From DASPKM01 sp035628135 (GTDB lineage Bacteria > Bacteroidota > Bacteroidia > Chitinophagales > Chitinophagaceae): a stretch of DNA of 64,000 nucleotides. Below, piece by piece: positions 35,823-43,681 of this stretch; positions within the stretch are counted from its first letter, which is position 1, and each line of letters begins with the position of its first letter. The notes below the pieces were generated by a model, which was given only the letters and a program-made list of their open reading frames with translations, was not told the origin of the DNA and did not search any database. The position numbers and the translations under genes are program-made. The DNA lies in assembly GCA_035628135.1 (NCBI GenBank), contig DASPKM010000010.1, positions 124,001 through 188,000 of the forward strand, read 5' to 3'.

Positions 35823-35853
35823 CCCGGGCAATGTTACCGTGACATTACTCGAA

Positions 35854-35870
35854 TATTAAGGAATTATTAA
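35854..35870 (-). promoter_or_regulatory. Candidate Pho-box-like direct repeat, TonB receptor side
   Basis: On the minus strand, TTAATA-N5-TTAATA is an 11-base-period direct repeat, the spacing used by OmpR/PhoB-family regulators. It is nearly identical to the repeat at 37288-37304. It ends 32 bases upstream of the -7 element. Confidence 0.4.
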
Positions 35871-35924
35871 TCAGCTTTTGGTCAGCATATACTGTGCACA
35901 TTAACAAGCTTGTGCTGCAGAAAA

Positions 35925-37232
35925 TTAAAAGCGGAATTGAAGCCGGCCCGTAAAGATATTATCATCCACATCGCCGTTAAAGCTTTGGAGCGCCGTGGAC
36001 TCGTTCCTGATCATATCGTACCAAAGTACCAGCTTGAGGTTTTTGTTTATATAATATATATATCCGAAGCCGAGGGTATTATACTTTATATCGGCGGGAG
36101 TGAGGTTGGTGCCACCCTTGCCGATCTGGTCGCCGCTCACATGGGTATTGGGGTCGTACCAGTCGTATTTAATACCCACCTGGTGGCTTTCATTGATGAT
36201 ATTCTGGAGCAAATAAAAAAATGCCGCATCGAATGCTCTTATATAATACGGTTCATTCAATAAAGAGGACGGGGTTTGTGTATCATGAGCCGTGGCGGTT
36301 TGTGTTCCTTTCCAGTATTCGGCGCGTAATTCAGTAGCGCCCCAGTCGTGCTTCCATTTTAATTGTACATCGGCGCCACGGTACCTGCGTGGAGCTTTCC
36401 GACCAACATTGCTTGCCGATGAATCGATGACAAACACTTCATTTCCTCCCACGCTTCCGGACTGGTATACATATTTATTGTTTTGAACAAAACCTCCATG
36501 CAGCAAGGAAAGGCCCGCAGATAACGAAACCTGTTCAGACAATGGGAAGGGTTTTAGGGAAGCGCGGGCGATAAAATCTTTGTAACTGTCAAAATCGCCC
36601 GGAGCGGTAAGTCCCTGTCCATTGAAGAGGCCAGCATCGAACTTCAGGTAGTTATGCCAGTTAGTGCTATGCCTCGATTCAAGGGAAACCATGGCGCCGA
36701 GGTCGCGCTCGGTACGCATTAAGATCTGGGATGCACGCCCGCGTTCAGGCGATTCCCGGTCGGATGAAGACAGGTTTACTTCATAACCGAATGGCCGGGC
36801 GAACATACCCGCAGTGAGGGAAAACAATTCGAATTTGTTCTCATATACCCTGCCCCAGAAGTCGCGGATAAACACGCCACGTTCCGTTCCATCGAATTGA
36901 AACACAAACTGCAGTGAAGGTTTGTTGGTATTGGTATATCCTGCGTAATCGAACCGTATCCTGCCACGGCGCAGCATGAAGCGGTTATTGACGTGAGTCG
37001 GGAAATCGCCGCCGCTGAAACTTTCCACCCCCTGGGCGCTGGCCACCTGGAATTGCGGCTGCATGTAACCGCTGATGCGGATGTGGTCTAGTTTTTTCAG
37101 GGAATAGTATAGCCGTTTGTGTTCATCGCGTGTGGTGTCCAGCATTTCGACCAGGAATTGGGCGCGGGCTGGAGAGAAGATGGATGCAAAAACAATAACT
37201 AACAGGATTTGATATAATTGCGCTCTTTTCAC
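35925..37232 (-). CDS. OprO/OprP-type (phosphate-selective) outer-membrane porin
   Basis: The 435-residue precursor starts at GTG 37232 with a signal peptide (KRAQLYQILLVIVFASIFSP, then ARAQ). The barrel sequence matches the porin O/P type: SGYMQPQFQVASAQG, RRGRIRFDYAGYTN, PSLQFVFQFDG, FARPFGYEVNLSSSDRESPE, and a C-terminal strand ending LQFRF. Such trimeric porins let phosphate or pyrophosphate cross the outer membrane. It is divergent from the DUF47-Pit operon, and both promoters lie in the 130-base gap with one shared direct repeat. Substrate specificity is inferred from family and context. Confidence 0.88.
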   Translation of the reverse strand: MKRAQLYQILLVIVFASIFSPARAQFLVEMLDTTRDEHKRLYYSLKKLDHIRISGYMQPQFQVASAQGVESFSGGDFPTHVNNRFMLRRGRIRFDYAGYTNTNKPSLQFVFQFDGTERGVFIRDFWGRVYENKFELFSLTAGMFARPFGYEVNLSSSDRESPERGRASQILMRTERDLGAMVSLESRHSTNWHNYLKFDAGLFNGQGLTAPGDFDSYKDFIARASLKPFPLSEQVSLSAGLSLLHGGFVQNNKYVYQSGSVGGNEVFVIDSSASNVGRKAPRRYRGADVQLKWKHDWGATELRAEYWKGTQTATAHDTQTPSSLLNEPYYIRAFDAAFFYLLQNIINESHQVGIKYDWYDPNTHVSGDQIGKGGTNLTPADIKYNTLGFGYIYYINKNLKLVLWYDMIRNESTALQSFNGDVDDNIFTGRLQFRF

Positions 37233-37238
37233 AAACCG

Positions 37239-37246
37239 CAAAAATA
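37239..37246 (-). promoter_or_regulatory. -7 element of the porin gene
   Basis: On the minus strand, TATTTTTG ends six bases before the GTG at 37232, so the mRNA would be nearly leaderless. This rules out the TTG at 37241 as the start. No -33 TTG is present. Confidence 0.5.
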
Positions 37247-37287
37247 GGCAGGCAAGTCGGAGAAAGTACCGGGCCGAGCGGTTCCAA

Positions 37288-37304
37288 TGTTAAGAAATTA
37301 TTAA
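37288..37304. promoter_or_regulatory. Candidate Pho-box-like direct repeat between porin and DUF47-Pit genes
   Basis: The plus strand reads TGTTAA-N5-TATTAA (minus: TTAATA-N5-TTAACA). It lies 42 bases upstream of the porin -7 box and 37 bases upstream of the DUF47 -7 box, so it could serve both divergent promoters. It shares 16 of 18 bases with the site at 35854. Confidence 0.4.
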
Positions 37305-37340
37305 CTGAATAATCGCGAAGGACGGGACTGTCATTAATTC

Positions 37341-37348
37341 TATTTTTG
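37341..37348 (+). promoter_or_regulatory. -7 element of the DUF47-Pit operon
   Basis: TATTTTTG matches TAnnTTTG and ends 14 bases before the ATG at 37363. The sequence CTGTCATTA (37328-37336) lies just upstream, where a -33 TTG is absent. Confidence 0.5.
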
Positions 37349-37362
37349 CCCAAATTTTTACT

Positions 37363-38010
37363 ATGGGCCTGAATTCCATTATGAAGATCTTCATGCCAAA
37401 GGACCGGGTGTTTTACACCCTGTTCGAGGAGGTGGCAGGCAATGTGGCCAAAATGGGCAGTACGTTGAAACAAGTGGTTTCAGAGCCGGACTTCGACCGC
37501 AGGGCTTCGCTGATATCACGGGTGGAAGACCTGGAGCACGTGAACGATGAATTGACACACCGCATCTTCACCGAGCTGGGCCGCAACTTCATTACGCCCT
37601 TCGACCGGGAAGATATTCACTACCTGGCCAGCGCCCTGGACGACATCTGCGACTATATTTTTGCATCAGCCAAAAAAATTAATTTTTACAGGGTAAATCC
37701 AAACGATACCGGTATTCAGAAGTTGGCCGACCTGATTGACCAGGGCTGTGAGCACATTCACAATGCCGTGTTTGAATTAAGAAACCGCCGCAATATGCGC
37801 CAGCTTACCGAAGCACTGGTAAAAGTAAACAGCATAGAAAACCAGGCAGATGATGTGTTCGACATGTCGATTGACCGGTTATTCGAAATAGAACAGGATG
37901 CCAAGGAAGTGATCAAGAAACGTGAGATCTACCAGGTAATGGAGATCGTGACAGATAAATGCGAAGACGCCGCAAACGTGATCGAATCCATCATTATTAA
38001 GTACTCCTAA
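37363..38010 (+). CDS. DUF47 (PhoU-like) accessory protein for phosphate transport
   Basis: The 215-residue cytoplasmic helical-bundle protein starts MGLNSIMKIFMPKDRVFYTL, which is usual for the family. PhoU-like conserved segments include DFDRRASLISRVEDLEHVND, ITPFDREDIHYLASALDDI and the C-terminal EVIKKREIYQVMEIVTDKCE with ANVIESI. It is seven bases before pit in one operon; DUF47-Pit pairs are common, and the DUF47 protein is thought to regulate the transporter. Regulation by phosphate is suggested by the direct repeat upstream. Confidence 0.93.
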   Translation: MGLNSIMKIFMPKDRVFYTLFEEVAGNVAKMGSTLKQVVSEPDFDRRASLISRVEDLEHVNDELTHRIFTELGRNFITPFDREDIHYLASALDDICDYIFASAKKINFYRVNPNDTGIQKLADLIDQGCEHIHNAVFELRNRRNMRQLTEALVKVNSIENQADDVFDMSIDRLFEIEQDAKEVIKKREIYQVMEIVTDKCEDAANVIESIIIKYS

Positions 38011-38017
38011 CTGATTT

Positions 38018-39055
38018 ATGACGTTTCTTGTTATTATCATCATACTTGCCCTGATATTTGATTATATCAACGGCTTCCATGATGCGGCCAACTCTATAGC
38101 CACGATAGTTTCCACCAAGGTGCTTACGCCCTTTCAGGCGGTGTTATGGGCGGCCATCTTCAATTTCGCGGCCTTCTTCGTTTCAAAATATATTATAGGT
38201 GAGTTCAAGATCGGTAATACCATTGCCAGGTCTGTAGAAGAGGAATTCATTAACCTCGACGTGATATTCGCGGGATTGATCGCCGCTATTACCTGGAATC
38301 TGCTGACGTGGTGGTTCGGCATTCCCTCCAGTTCCTCGCATACTTTGCTGGGAGGCTTTATGGGTGCGGCATTGGCGCATGCGGGCGGCATTACCGGCGA
38401 CAGTGGCAACCACGTGATCAATTATGCAAAAGTGATCCCTACATTCCTTTTCATTTTTGCCGCGCCGCTTTTGGGAATGATCATGGCATTTTTTATAACG
38501 GTGGTCATTGTCAACTTATGTAAACGAAGTAACCCCTACCGCGCGGACAGTTGGTTCAGGAGATTGCAGTTGGTATCGTCTGCATTGTTCAGTCTTGGAC
38601 ACGGCGGCAACGACGCGCAAAAAGTAATGGGCATCATTGGCGCTGCCTACATATATTATGAGGGGCAGCGTGGCAATCCGATGGACTTTACTGAATTTGT
38701 CAATACGCACCTGTGGGTACCGTTGGCCAGCTTTATTGCCATTGCGCTTGGTACCATGAGTGGTGGTTGGAAGATCGTAAAGACCATGGGTACACGCATT
38801 ACCAAGGTTACCCCACTGGAAGGTGTAAGCGCTGAAACCGCTGGCGCAGCCACACTCTACCTGACAGAGCACATGGGAATACCGGTGAGCACTACGCATA
38901 CCATTACGGGGGCCATCGTGGGTGTGGGCGCTACCAAGCGATTGAGCGCGGTGCGCTGGGGTGTTACCATTAACCTGCTTTGGGCATGGATACTCACCAT
39001 TCCGGTGAGTGCTCTTCTTGCGGCAATTACCTACTACGTTGTAAGATTGTTTTAG
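38018..39055 (+). CDS. pit: Inorganic phosphate transporter, Pit family
   Basis: The 345-residue low-affinity phosphate:cation symporter has two PiT repeats. The first signature is DYINGFHDAANSIATIVST near the N-terminus, and the matching motif FSLGHGGNDAQKVMGII lies in the middle. The C-terminal half has GIPVSTTHTITGAIVGVGAT. About ten membrane segments are seen. It is coupled to the DUF47 gene upstream. Together with the porin on the other strand it gives a route for phosphate from the outside to the cytoplasm. Confidence 0.95.
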   Translation: MTFLVIIIILALIFDYINGFHDAANSIATIVSTKVLTPFQAVLWAAIFNFAAFFVSKYIIGEFKIGNTIARSVEEEFINLDVIFAGLIAAITWNLLTWWFGIPSSSSHTLLGGFMGAALAHAGGITGDSGNHVINYAKVIPTFLFIFAAPLLGMIMAFFITVVIVNLCKRSNPYRADSWFRRLQLVSSALFSLGHGGNDAQKVMGIIGAAYIYYEGQRGNPMDFTEFVNTHLWVPLASFIAIALGTMSGGWKIVKTMGTRITKVTPLEGVSAETAGAATLYLTEHMGIPVSTTHTITGAIVGVGATKRLSAVRWGVTINLLWAWILTIPVSALLAAITYYVVRLF

Positions 39056-39124
39056 TCGGGACTCCTATCGACTCAGTAGCATGCACATTTGCAGATGTGC
39101 GCATTAGTGTATTATTTTGCCGGA

Positions 39125-39985
39125 ATGAAAGGAATTATACTCGCCGGGGGTTCCGGCACCCGGTTGCATCCTATAACGTATGCCATCAGCAAACAGATCA
39201 TGCCTATCTATGATAAGCCCATGATCTATTACCCGCTTTCTACCCTTATGCTGGCAGGCATCCGCGAAATACTGATCATTTCAACCCCATACGATCTTCC
39301 GCAATTCCGGCGGCTGCTCGGCGATGGAGGCAACCTCGGACTGCAATTTTCGTATGCGGAACAGGCAGTGCCCAACGGACTGGCCCAGGCTTTTGTGATC
39401 GGCGCAGATTTTATAGGTAACGACAGCGTGGCCCTGGTGCTGGGCGATAATATTTTTTATGGCACCGGCCTGGGAGAACAACTGGAAAAAAATACCCATC
39501 CTGAGGGCGGCATCATCTACGCCTACCATGTAAGCGATCCTGAAAGATATGGCGTGGTGGAATTCGATGAAAACAAACAGGCAATATCCATAGAGGAAAA
39601 GCCCGCCAGGCCCAAGAGCAATTATGCGGTGCCGGGTTTATATTTTTATGATAATAGCGTGGTGGAAATAGCCCGCCACCTGCAACCGAGCGCGAGAGGA
39701 GAATATGAAATAACTGATGTGAACAAAGAATATCTTCGTACAGGTAAATTGAAAGTGTCGGTGCTGGACCGCGGTACGGCCTGGCTGGATACCGGTACTT
39801 TCGACTCATTGATGCAGGCCAGCCAATTTGTGCAGGTGATCGAGCAGCGGCAGGGCATTAAGATTGCATGCATCGAAGAAATTGCTTATAAAAAAGGATT
39901 CATCGATAAGGAACAACTGACCAAACTCGCCCAGCCTTTGTTGAAGAGCGGTTATGGACAATACCTTATGAATCAAATTAAATAA
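39125..39985 (+). CDS. rfbA: Glucose-1-phosphate thymidylyltransferase
   Basis: The 286-residue enzyme makes dTDP-glucose from glucose-1-phosphate and dTTP, the first step toward dTDP-rhamnose and other surface sugars. The nucleotide-binding motif MKGIILAGGSGTRLHP is at the N-terminus, followed by KQIMPIYDKPMIYYPLS, LVLGDNIFYG and EEKPARPKSNYAVPGLYFYD in adjoining parts. The start is ATG 39125; an ATG 36 bases upstream would add twelve residues not found in the family. It lies 23 bases before galE. The other rml genes (rfbB, C, D) are not in the window. Confidence 0.95.
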   Translation: MKGIILAGGSGTRLHPITYAISKQIMPIYDKPMIYYPLSTLMLAGIREILIISTPYDLPQFRRLLGDGGNLGLQFSYAEQAVPNGLAQAFVIGADFIGNDSVALVLGDNIFYGTGLGEQLEKNTHPEGGIIYAYHVSDPERYGVVEFDENKQAISIEEKPARPKSNYAVPGLYFYDNSVVEIARHLQPSARGEYEITDVNKEYLRTGKLKVSVLDRGTAWLDTGTFDSLMQASQFVQVIEQRQGIKIACIEEIAYKKGFIDKEQLTKLAQPLLKSGYGQYLMNQIK

Positions 39986-40008
39986 CCCTGGAGCAGCAGG
40001 AGGAAACT

Positions 40009-41064
40009 ATGTCTAAAATTCTTGTTACAGGCGGGTGTGGCTATATCGGCTCGCATACGATTGTTGACCTTGTTGAAAACGGCTTCGATGTAATTTCTGT
40101 CGATAATAATTCACGGTCCAATGCGCGCATTCTCGAAGGCGTGGAAAAGATCACGGGCAAAAAGATCAAAAACTACAAGGTAGATCTCTGCAATTTCGAT
40201 GACACCTTTGCCATTTTCCAGGAGAACGAGGATATATCGGGCATCATTCATTTTGCCGCTTTCAAAGCCGTGGGTGAATCGGTAGAGCTACCCCTCATGT
40301 ATTTTGAGAACAATCTTAATTCGCTCATTAACCTGTTGAAGTGCGTGCAGGAATTCCAGATACGGTATTTTGTTTTTTCTTCGTCCTGCACCGTGTACGG
40401 CAATCCCGATAAGATACCCGTTACGGAATTCACCCCGCCGAAGCCCGCGGAATCCCCTTATGGTTATACCAAGCAAATGGGCGAGCAGATCATTAATGAA
40501 TTCTCCAAAGCGAACGATACCAGGTGCGTGCTGCTGCGTTATTTTAACCCCGTAGGCGCGCATCCTTCCGGGTTCATCGGCGAGCTGCCTATCGGCAAGC
40601 CCGCCAACCTGGTGCCCGCCATTACGCAAACCGCTATTGGCAAGCTGCCGCAAATGACAGTGCATGGAGCAGACTATCCCACCCGCGATGGATCGTGCAT
40701 ACGGGATTATATTCATGTATCAGACATAGCGCATGCGCATACGCTGGCGGTGGATTACCTGCTGGCAAAAAAGCAGCAGAAGAAATGCGAGGTGTTTAAC
40801 CTGGGCACCGGCAACGGCGTTACCGTATTGGAAGCGATACACGCATTTGAAAAAGTGAGTGGCGTTAAGCTCAATTATACCATCGGCCCGCGCAGGCCCG
40901 GCGACGTAGTGGCAATTTATGCAAACAACGATTATGCGAAGCGCGAGTTGGGATGGGAACCCCGGTATTCATTGGAAGATATGATGTCCACTGCGTGGCG
41001 TTGGGAGCAAAAGATCAAGAACGATGAATCGTTTTATTCAAAGAAGCCGGCGGGGTTGAATTAA
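40009..41064 (+). CDS. galE: UDP-glucose 4-epimerase
   Basis: The 351-residue short-chain dehydrogenase fold enzyme interconverts UDP-glucose and UDP-galactose. It has the NAD motif VTGGCGYIGSH, a catalytic serine in FSSSCTVYG and YxxxK as YGYTK; RYFNPVGAHPSG and GDGSCIRDYIHVSDIAHAH-type segments are also present (here RDGSCIRDYIHV). An unusually good Shine-Dalgarno sequence (AGGAGG) lies five bases before the ATG, rare in this phylum. It follows rfbA closely, so both supply surface polysaccharide precursors. Confidence 0.95.
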   Translation: MSKILVTGGCGYIGSHTIVDLVENGFDVISVDNNSRSNARILEGVEKITGKKIKNYKVDLCNFDDTFAIFQENEDISGIIHFAAFKAVGESVELPLMYFENNLNSLINLLKCVQEFQIRYFVFSSSCTVYGNPDKIPVTEFTPPKPAESPYGYTKQMGEQIINEFSKANDTRCVLLRYFNPVGAHPSGFIGELPIGKPANLVPAITQTAIGKLPQMTVHGADYPTRDGSCIRDYIHVSDIAHAHTLAVDYLLAKKQQKKCEVFNLGTGNGVTVLEAIHAFEKVSGVKLNYTIGPRRPGDVVAIYANNDYAKRELGWEPRYSLEDMMSTAWRWEQKIKNDESFYSKKPAGLN

Positions 41065-41079
41065 CGTATCACACAGCAT

Positions 41080-41721
41080 CTACGGCACATATTTTTCTCT
41101 GATCTTTACAACTACTCCCTTATGGAGCCATAAGACAAATGGCCTGTCCTCATATCTATTTTTAAGTCCATTGAGTGTGTTATCGACTTTGAATTCAGCA
41201 TCGGGGCCCCAATCGACGAGACTGATAATTACATTTTTCGAAAGCTTCAACCTCCTGATCTTTTTGCTGTCATTAACTATATAGTAATCGTTGGGAACCC
41301 ATACCTCCATTTTGCCATCCTCGGTATAGGCTGTATCAGCATCATGTCTTTTGGCAGCCGCATCGATTGCCTCCTCGTTCCATAGAAATTGAATATAGTC
41401 TGCTTCAATAAACGCGGCATCCCCATCGATGATTTTCGTTATATAAGCGTATTGTATGGTATCATACACGGCCGGGTCGATCGAAGTGTCTACGAGTACC
41501 CGCGGCACAATCGACACGTAATCTTCTCCTGTGTCACTGTCTTTTGCAGGGTTGGTGTTGTTTACAATAGGAGTTGTGTCTTCTGCGGTTATCGTAGCCG
41601 CAACCGGGGCATAGTTTGTTGTAGTGGTAGTGTCGGTGGTAGTGGCCGGGCTATTACCGGCAGAACCGCACTGCATGAACAAAACTGTCAAAGCAATAAA
41701 GGCCGGGGTTCGGGTGTTCAT
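41080..41721 (-). CDS. Hypothetical lipoprotein
   Basis: The 213-residue precursor begins at ATG 41721, which gives a lipoprotein signal (MNTRTPAFIALTVLFMQC). An ATG 27 bases upstream is possible but gives a poorer signal. A Thr-rich linker follows (SPATTTDTTTTTN), then a mixed domain with YAYITKIIDGDAAFIEADYI and KNVIISLVDWGPDAEF. No family is recognised. It is convergent with galE, 15 bases away, and seems to be a single gene. Confidence 0.75.
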   Translation of the reverse strand: MNTRTPAFIALTVLFMQCGSAGNSPATTTDTTTTTNYAPVAATITAEDTTPIVNNTNPAKDSDTGEDYVSIVPRVLVDTSIDPAVYDTIQYAYITKIIDGDAAFIEADYIQFLWNEEAIDAAAKRHDADTAYTEDGKMEVWVPNDYYIVNDSKKIRRLKLSKNVIISLVDWGPDAEFKVDNTLNGLKNRYEDRPFVLWLHKGVVVKIREKYVP

Positions 41722-41819
41722 AAGTGAAATATAGTGCAAGAGCTGCAAAGCGCATAGTGGCAGGCGGTCAACGATTGATGCATCTTTTTATTGCCGGAGC
41801 TTGCGCGGTTAGTTGGGTG

Positions 41820-42503
41820 CTAAACGGCGAAGTTCCAGAAACTGATCTTCCGGCGGGTCTTAAAGCCTGATCTTTCGTACAATGCAATAGCATGCGCATT
41901 GGTTTGTGCAACATGCAGGTAAGGGGTTTTATGCTGATCGAAGATATTGTTCACCGCGTACGCTATCAACTGCTTCGCATATCCCAGGCCGGTATGCTCG
42001 GGGTGCGTAACGATTGCACTGACTTCGGTAAAATCATGCGTCTTCATCCTTTCTCCTGTTACGGAAACGAGCATCTCATCCTTAAAAATGCCGAAATAAT
42101 CGCCCAATAACGGAGTCTTGTCCCTGAAATATCCCGGCTGCACAAGGTTCACCAGTTCCACCAATTCATCTTTATGATCATCGTTCAGGCGTACAATACG
42201 TTCCCGTATGGAAACATCCATACGGCGATCGATAACCATCTGCAGGCAGATCAATTCTTTTTTCAGGATCAATTTATCGGAAAACTCCGGCTTTTCGCCG
42301 ACTATAAAGAAGTTGTTGGCGAGTGTGGCATATTCATCTATTGCGCTTGCAATGTTTTCTTCGCCCTCGTAACCGCCGAAAGGACAAACATCGGGATGAT
42401 AGCATTTCAGATTACCGTAAGTAAGTGCAAACTGCTTATGGTCTTCCTGCAGTGAGTGCCAAACAGGATTGTCTAAGGTGCTGCTTCGCTGCGGCGGGAT
42501 CAT
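41820..42503 (-). CDS. GNAT-family N-acetyltransferase (FR47-like)
   Basis: The 227-residue protein has a C-terminal acetyl-CoA-binding domain with VSAIVTHPEHTGLGYAKQLI (motif A, Q/R-x-x-G-x-G/A variant) and IALYERSGFKTRR (motif B). The N-terminal half (residues 1-110) is an extra FR47-like part. It probably acetylates a small amine or amino-acid derivative; the substrate is unknown. The start overlaps the stop of the TfoX-like gene by four bases, so the two are coupled. Confidence 0.88.
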   Translation of the reverse strand: MIPPQRSSTLDNPVWHSLQEDHKQFALTYGNLKCYHPDVCPFGGYEGEENIASAIDEYATLANNFFIVGEKPEFSDKLILKKELICLQMVIDRRMDVSIRERIVRLNDDHKDELVELVNLVQPGYFRDKTPLLGDYFGIFKDEMLVSVTGERMKTHDFTEVSAIVTHPEHTGLGYAKQLIAYAVNNIFDQHKTPYLHVAQTNAHAIALYERSGFKTRRKISFWNFAV

Positions 42504-42847
42504 TTCTTCTTTTTCTTTGAAGCCTTTGCTATTTTATTATATTCCAATGCAAGGTTTACCCAGTATTCCAGCTTTCTTTTCGTGTTCAGCACATCGGCAT
42601 CTACAAAAACAAATCCTTTCATCACTTTACCGGTAAAGTCCATTGGTTTGCAGCCTTCTTTTTCCAACACCTCATCATACACTGCGGGATCCAGCCGCAC
42701 CATGAGGCGTTCGGTTTCCACACCTATGCACATTTTATCGTTCACCATAAAACACAGTCCGCCGAACATTCTTTTTTCTTCTATGCTTTTATGCGTCTCC
42801 ACAATGATCTCACGCACCCTGTCGGCCAGTTTTTCGTTGTATGCCAT
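42500..42847 (-). CDS. TfoX/Sxy N-terminal domain protein
   Basis: The 115-residue protein matches the TfoX N-terminal domain: ADRVREIIVETHKSIEEKRM, FGGLCFMVNDKMCIGV and DFTGKVMKGFVFVDADVL. Full-length Sxy/TfoX in gammaproteobacteria regulates competence, but single-domain versions in Bacteroidota are of unknown role. A Lys-rich tail (KASKKKKK) ends the protein. It is upstream of and overlaps the acetyltransferase gene. Confidence 0.88.
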   Translation of the reverse strand: MAYNEKLADRVREIIVETHKSIEEKRMFGGLCFMVNDKMCIGVETERLMVRLDPAVYDEVLEKEGCKPMDFTGKVMKGFVFVDADVLNTKRKLEYWVNLALEYNKIAKASKKKKK

Positions 42848-42919
42848 ATATTCAATTTAAATTGTGTTATTCAACCATGGGATCATGGTCTCTGCCCCGC
42901 TTTTGTTTTCACGGCTACT

Positions 42920-43504
42920 TCAGTTTTGCATGCATTTGTACCAGTTGCCTGGCCGCGGGTATACCTTTCCTTTCTTTGAAAGAAACCTTACCATGATCTC
43001 CTTTCCAGATGCATCATATACCTGGAAGTGCAGGTGTGGAAATGCGGTATAGCCTGTATTACCGGACGCCCCGATGAGCTGGCCCTTTTTTACGTGCTCT
43101 CCGGCCTTAACGTAAGCCCCATTTTTGTCGAGGTGCCAATAGTACGCAGTACTTCCGTCGTCATGCCGGATAATAACATAGTTGCCATCTGAGTAGTTTG
43201 CATCTTTCAATCCGCCTTTGTCGCTGTCGCCCCGGGCATCGACTACAGTGCCTGCCCTGGCTGCGCAAACCTTGCTGCCTTTCTTCATTTTAAAATCGAG
43301 GGAAAGTTCCTGCTGGTGGCTCATCTTACTGTTAGCGCCCTGTATCAATAAATAGCTTTTGCCCTTTTCATACGGCAGCCAGTATACGTAGCTGGTATCA
43401 TCTGGCATGCGGCCGGATTTCAGGTCGAGGACTTGCTTATTGGAAAGCTGTGCAATAGCGCTACAGCAAAAAAGCAGCAGAATAAGAACAAGAGGAGATT
43501 TCAT
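42920..43504 (-). CDS. Secreted M23-family metallopeptidase
   Basis: The 194-residue precursor has a signal peptide (MKSPLVLILLLFCCSAIAQL). LytM-type zinc-site residues are seen as H63 and D70 (SHQQELSLDF), H124 (YWHLDKNG) and H157/H159 (FPHLHF). M23 enzymes cut Gly-containing or peptidoglycan peptide bonds in the periplasm or outside. The domain is complete and of minimal size, without an added LysM or coiled-coil part. It is divergent from the tRNA operon promoter. Confidence 0.93.
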   Translation of the reverse strand: MKSPLVLILLLFCCSAIAQLSNKQVLDLKSGRMPDDTSYVYWLPYEKGKSYLLIQGANSKMSHQQELSLDFKMKKGSKVCAARAGTVVDARGDSDKGGLKDANYSDGNYVIIRHDDGSTAYYWHLDKNGAYVKAGEHVKKGQLIGASGNTGYTAFPHLHFQVYDASGKEIMVRFLSKKGKVYPRPGNWYKCMQN

Positions 43505-43557
43505 GGCCCGACATAAATACTAACAAACATTAAACTACGAATTTCGCATTTCATTTT

Positions 43558-43587
43558 TTGCATGTCCCGATTTTTTTTCTAATTTTG
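43558..43587 (+). promoter_or_regulatory. Promoter of the leader peptide-tRNA operon
   Basis: TTG at 43558-43560, a 19-base spacer and TAATTTTG at 43580-43587 are exact matches to TTG-N-TAnnTTTG. The -7 box ends four bases before the ATG at 43592, so the leader mRNA would start at or very near that ATG. Confidence 0.8.
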
Positions 43588-43591
43588 TTTT

Positions 43592-43681
43592 ATGTTTCGC
43601 AGCAATTCATATACATCGTCTTTCGTCTCCTGTTATAGCAGTAGCTATAACATGAAGGGCAGTGTATTGTCTGCGAGTTAA
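43592..43681 (+). CDS. Ser/Tyr-rich 29-residue leader peptide
   Basis: The frame reads MFRSNSYTSSFVSCYSSSYN then MKGSVLSAS. Eleven of 29 residues are Ser and three are Tyr. All six Ser codons occur: AGC three times, AGT three times, TCT twice, and TCA, TCG and TCC once each; the Tyr codons are all TAT. The densest run is TAT-AGC-AGT-AGC-TAT at 43634-43648. Downstream of an intrinsic terminator come exactly two tRNA-Ser (UGA, GCU) and tRNA-Tyr (GUA). This matches the logic of amino-acid leader peptides that stall ribosomes. There is no Shine-Dalgarno sequence; translation would be leaderless or nearly so. Expression is not shown. Confidence 0.65.
   Translation: MFRSNSYTSSFVSCYSSSYNMKGSVLSAS

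Noticed and set aside
37233..37241. TTG at 37241 as porin start
   Set aside because: It lies within the -7 promoter element, so it would not be in the mRNA; GTG 37232 begins the signal peptide.
39084..39101. Small hairpin GCACAT...ATGTGC between pit and rfbA
   Set aside because: Only six base pairs and no U tract, so it is not supported as a terminator or operator.
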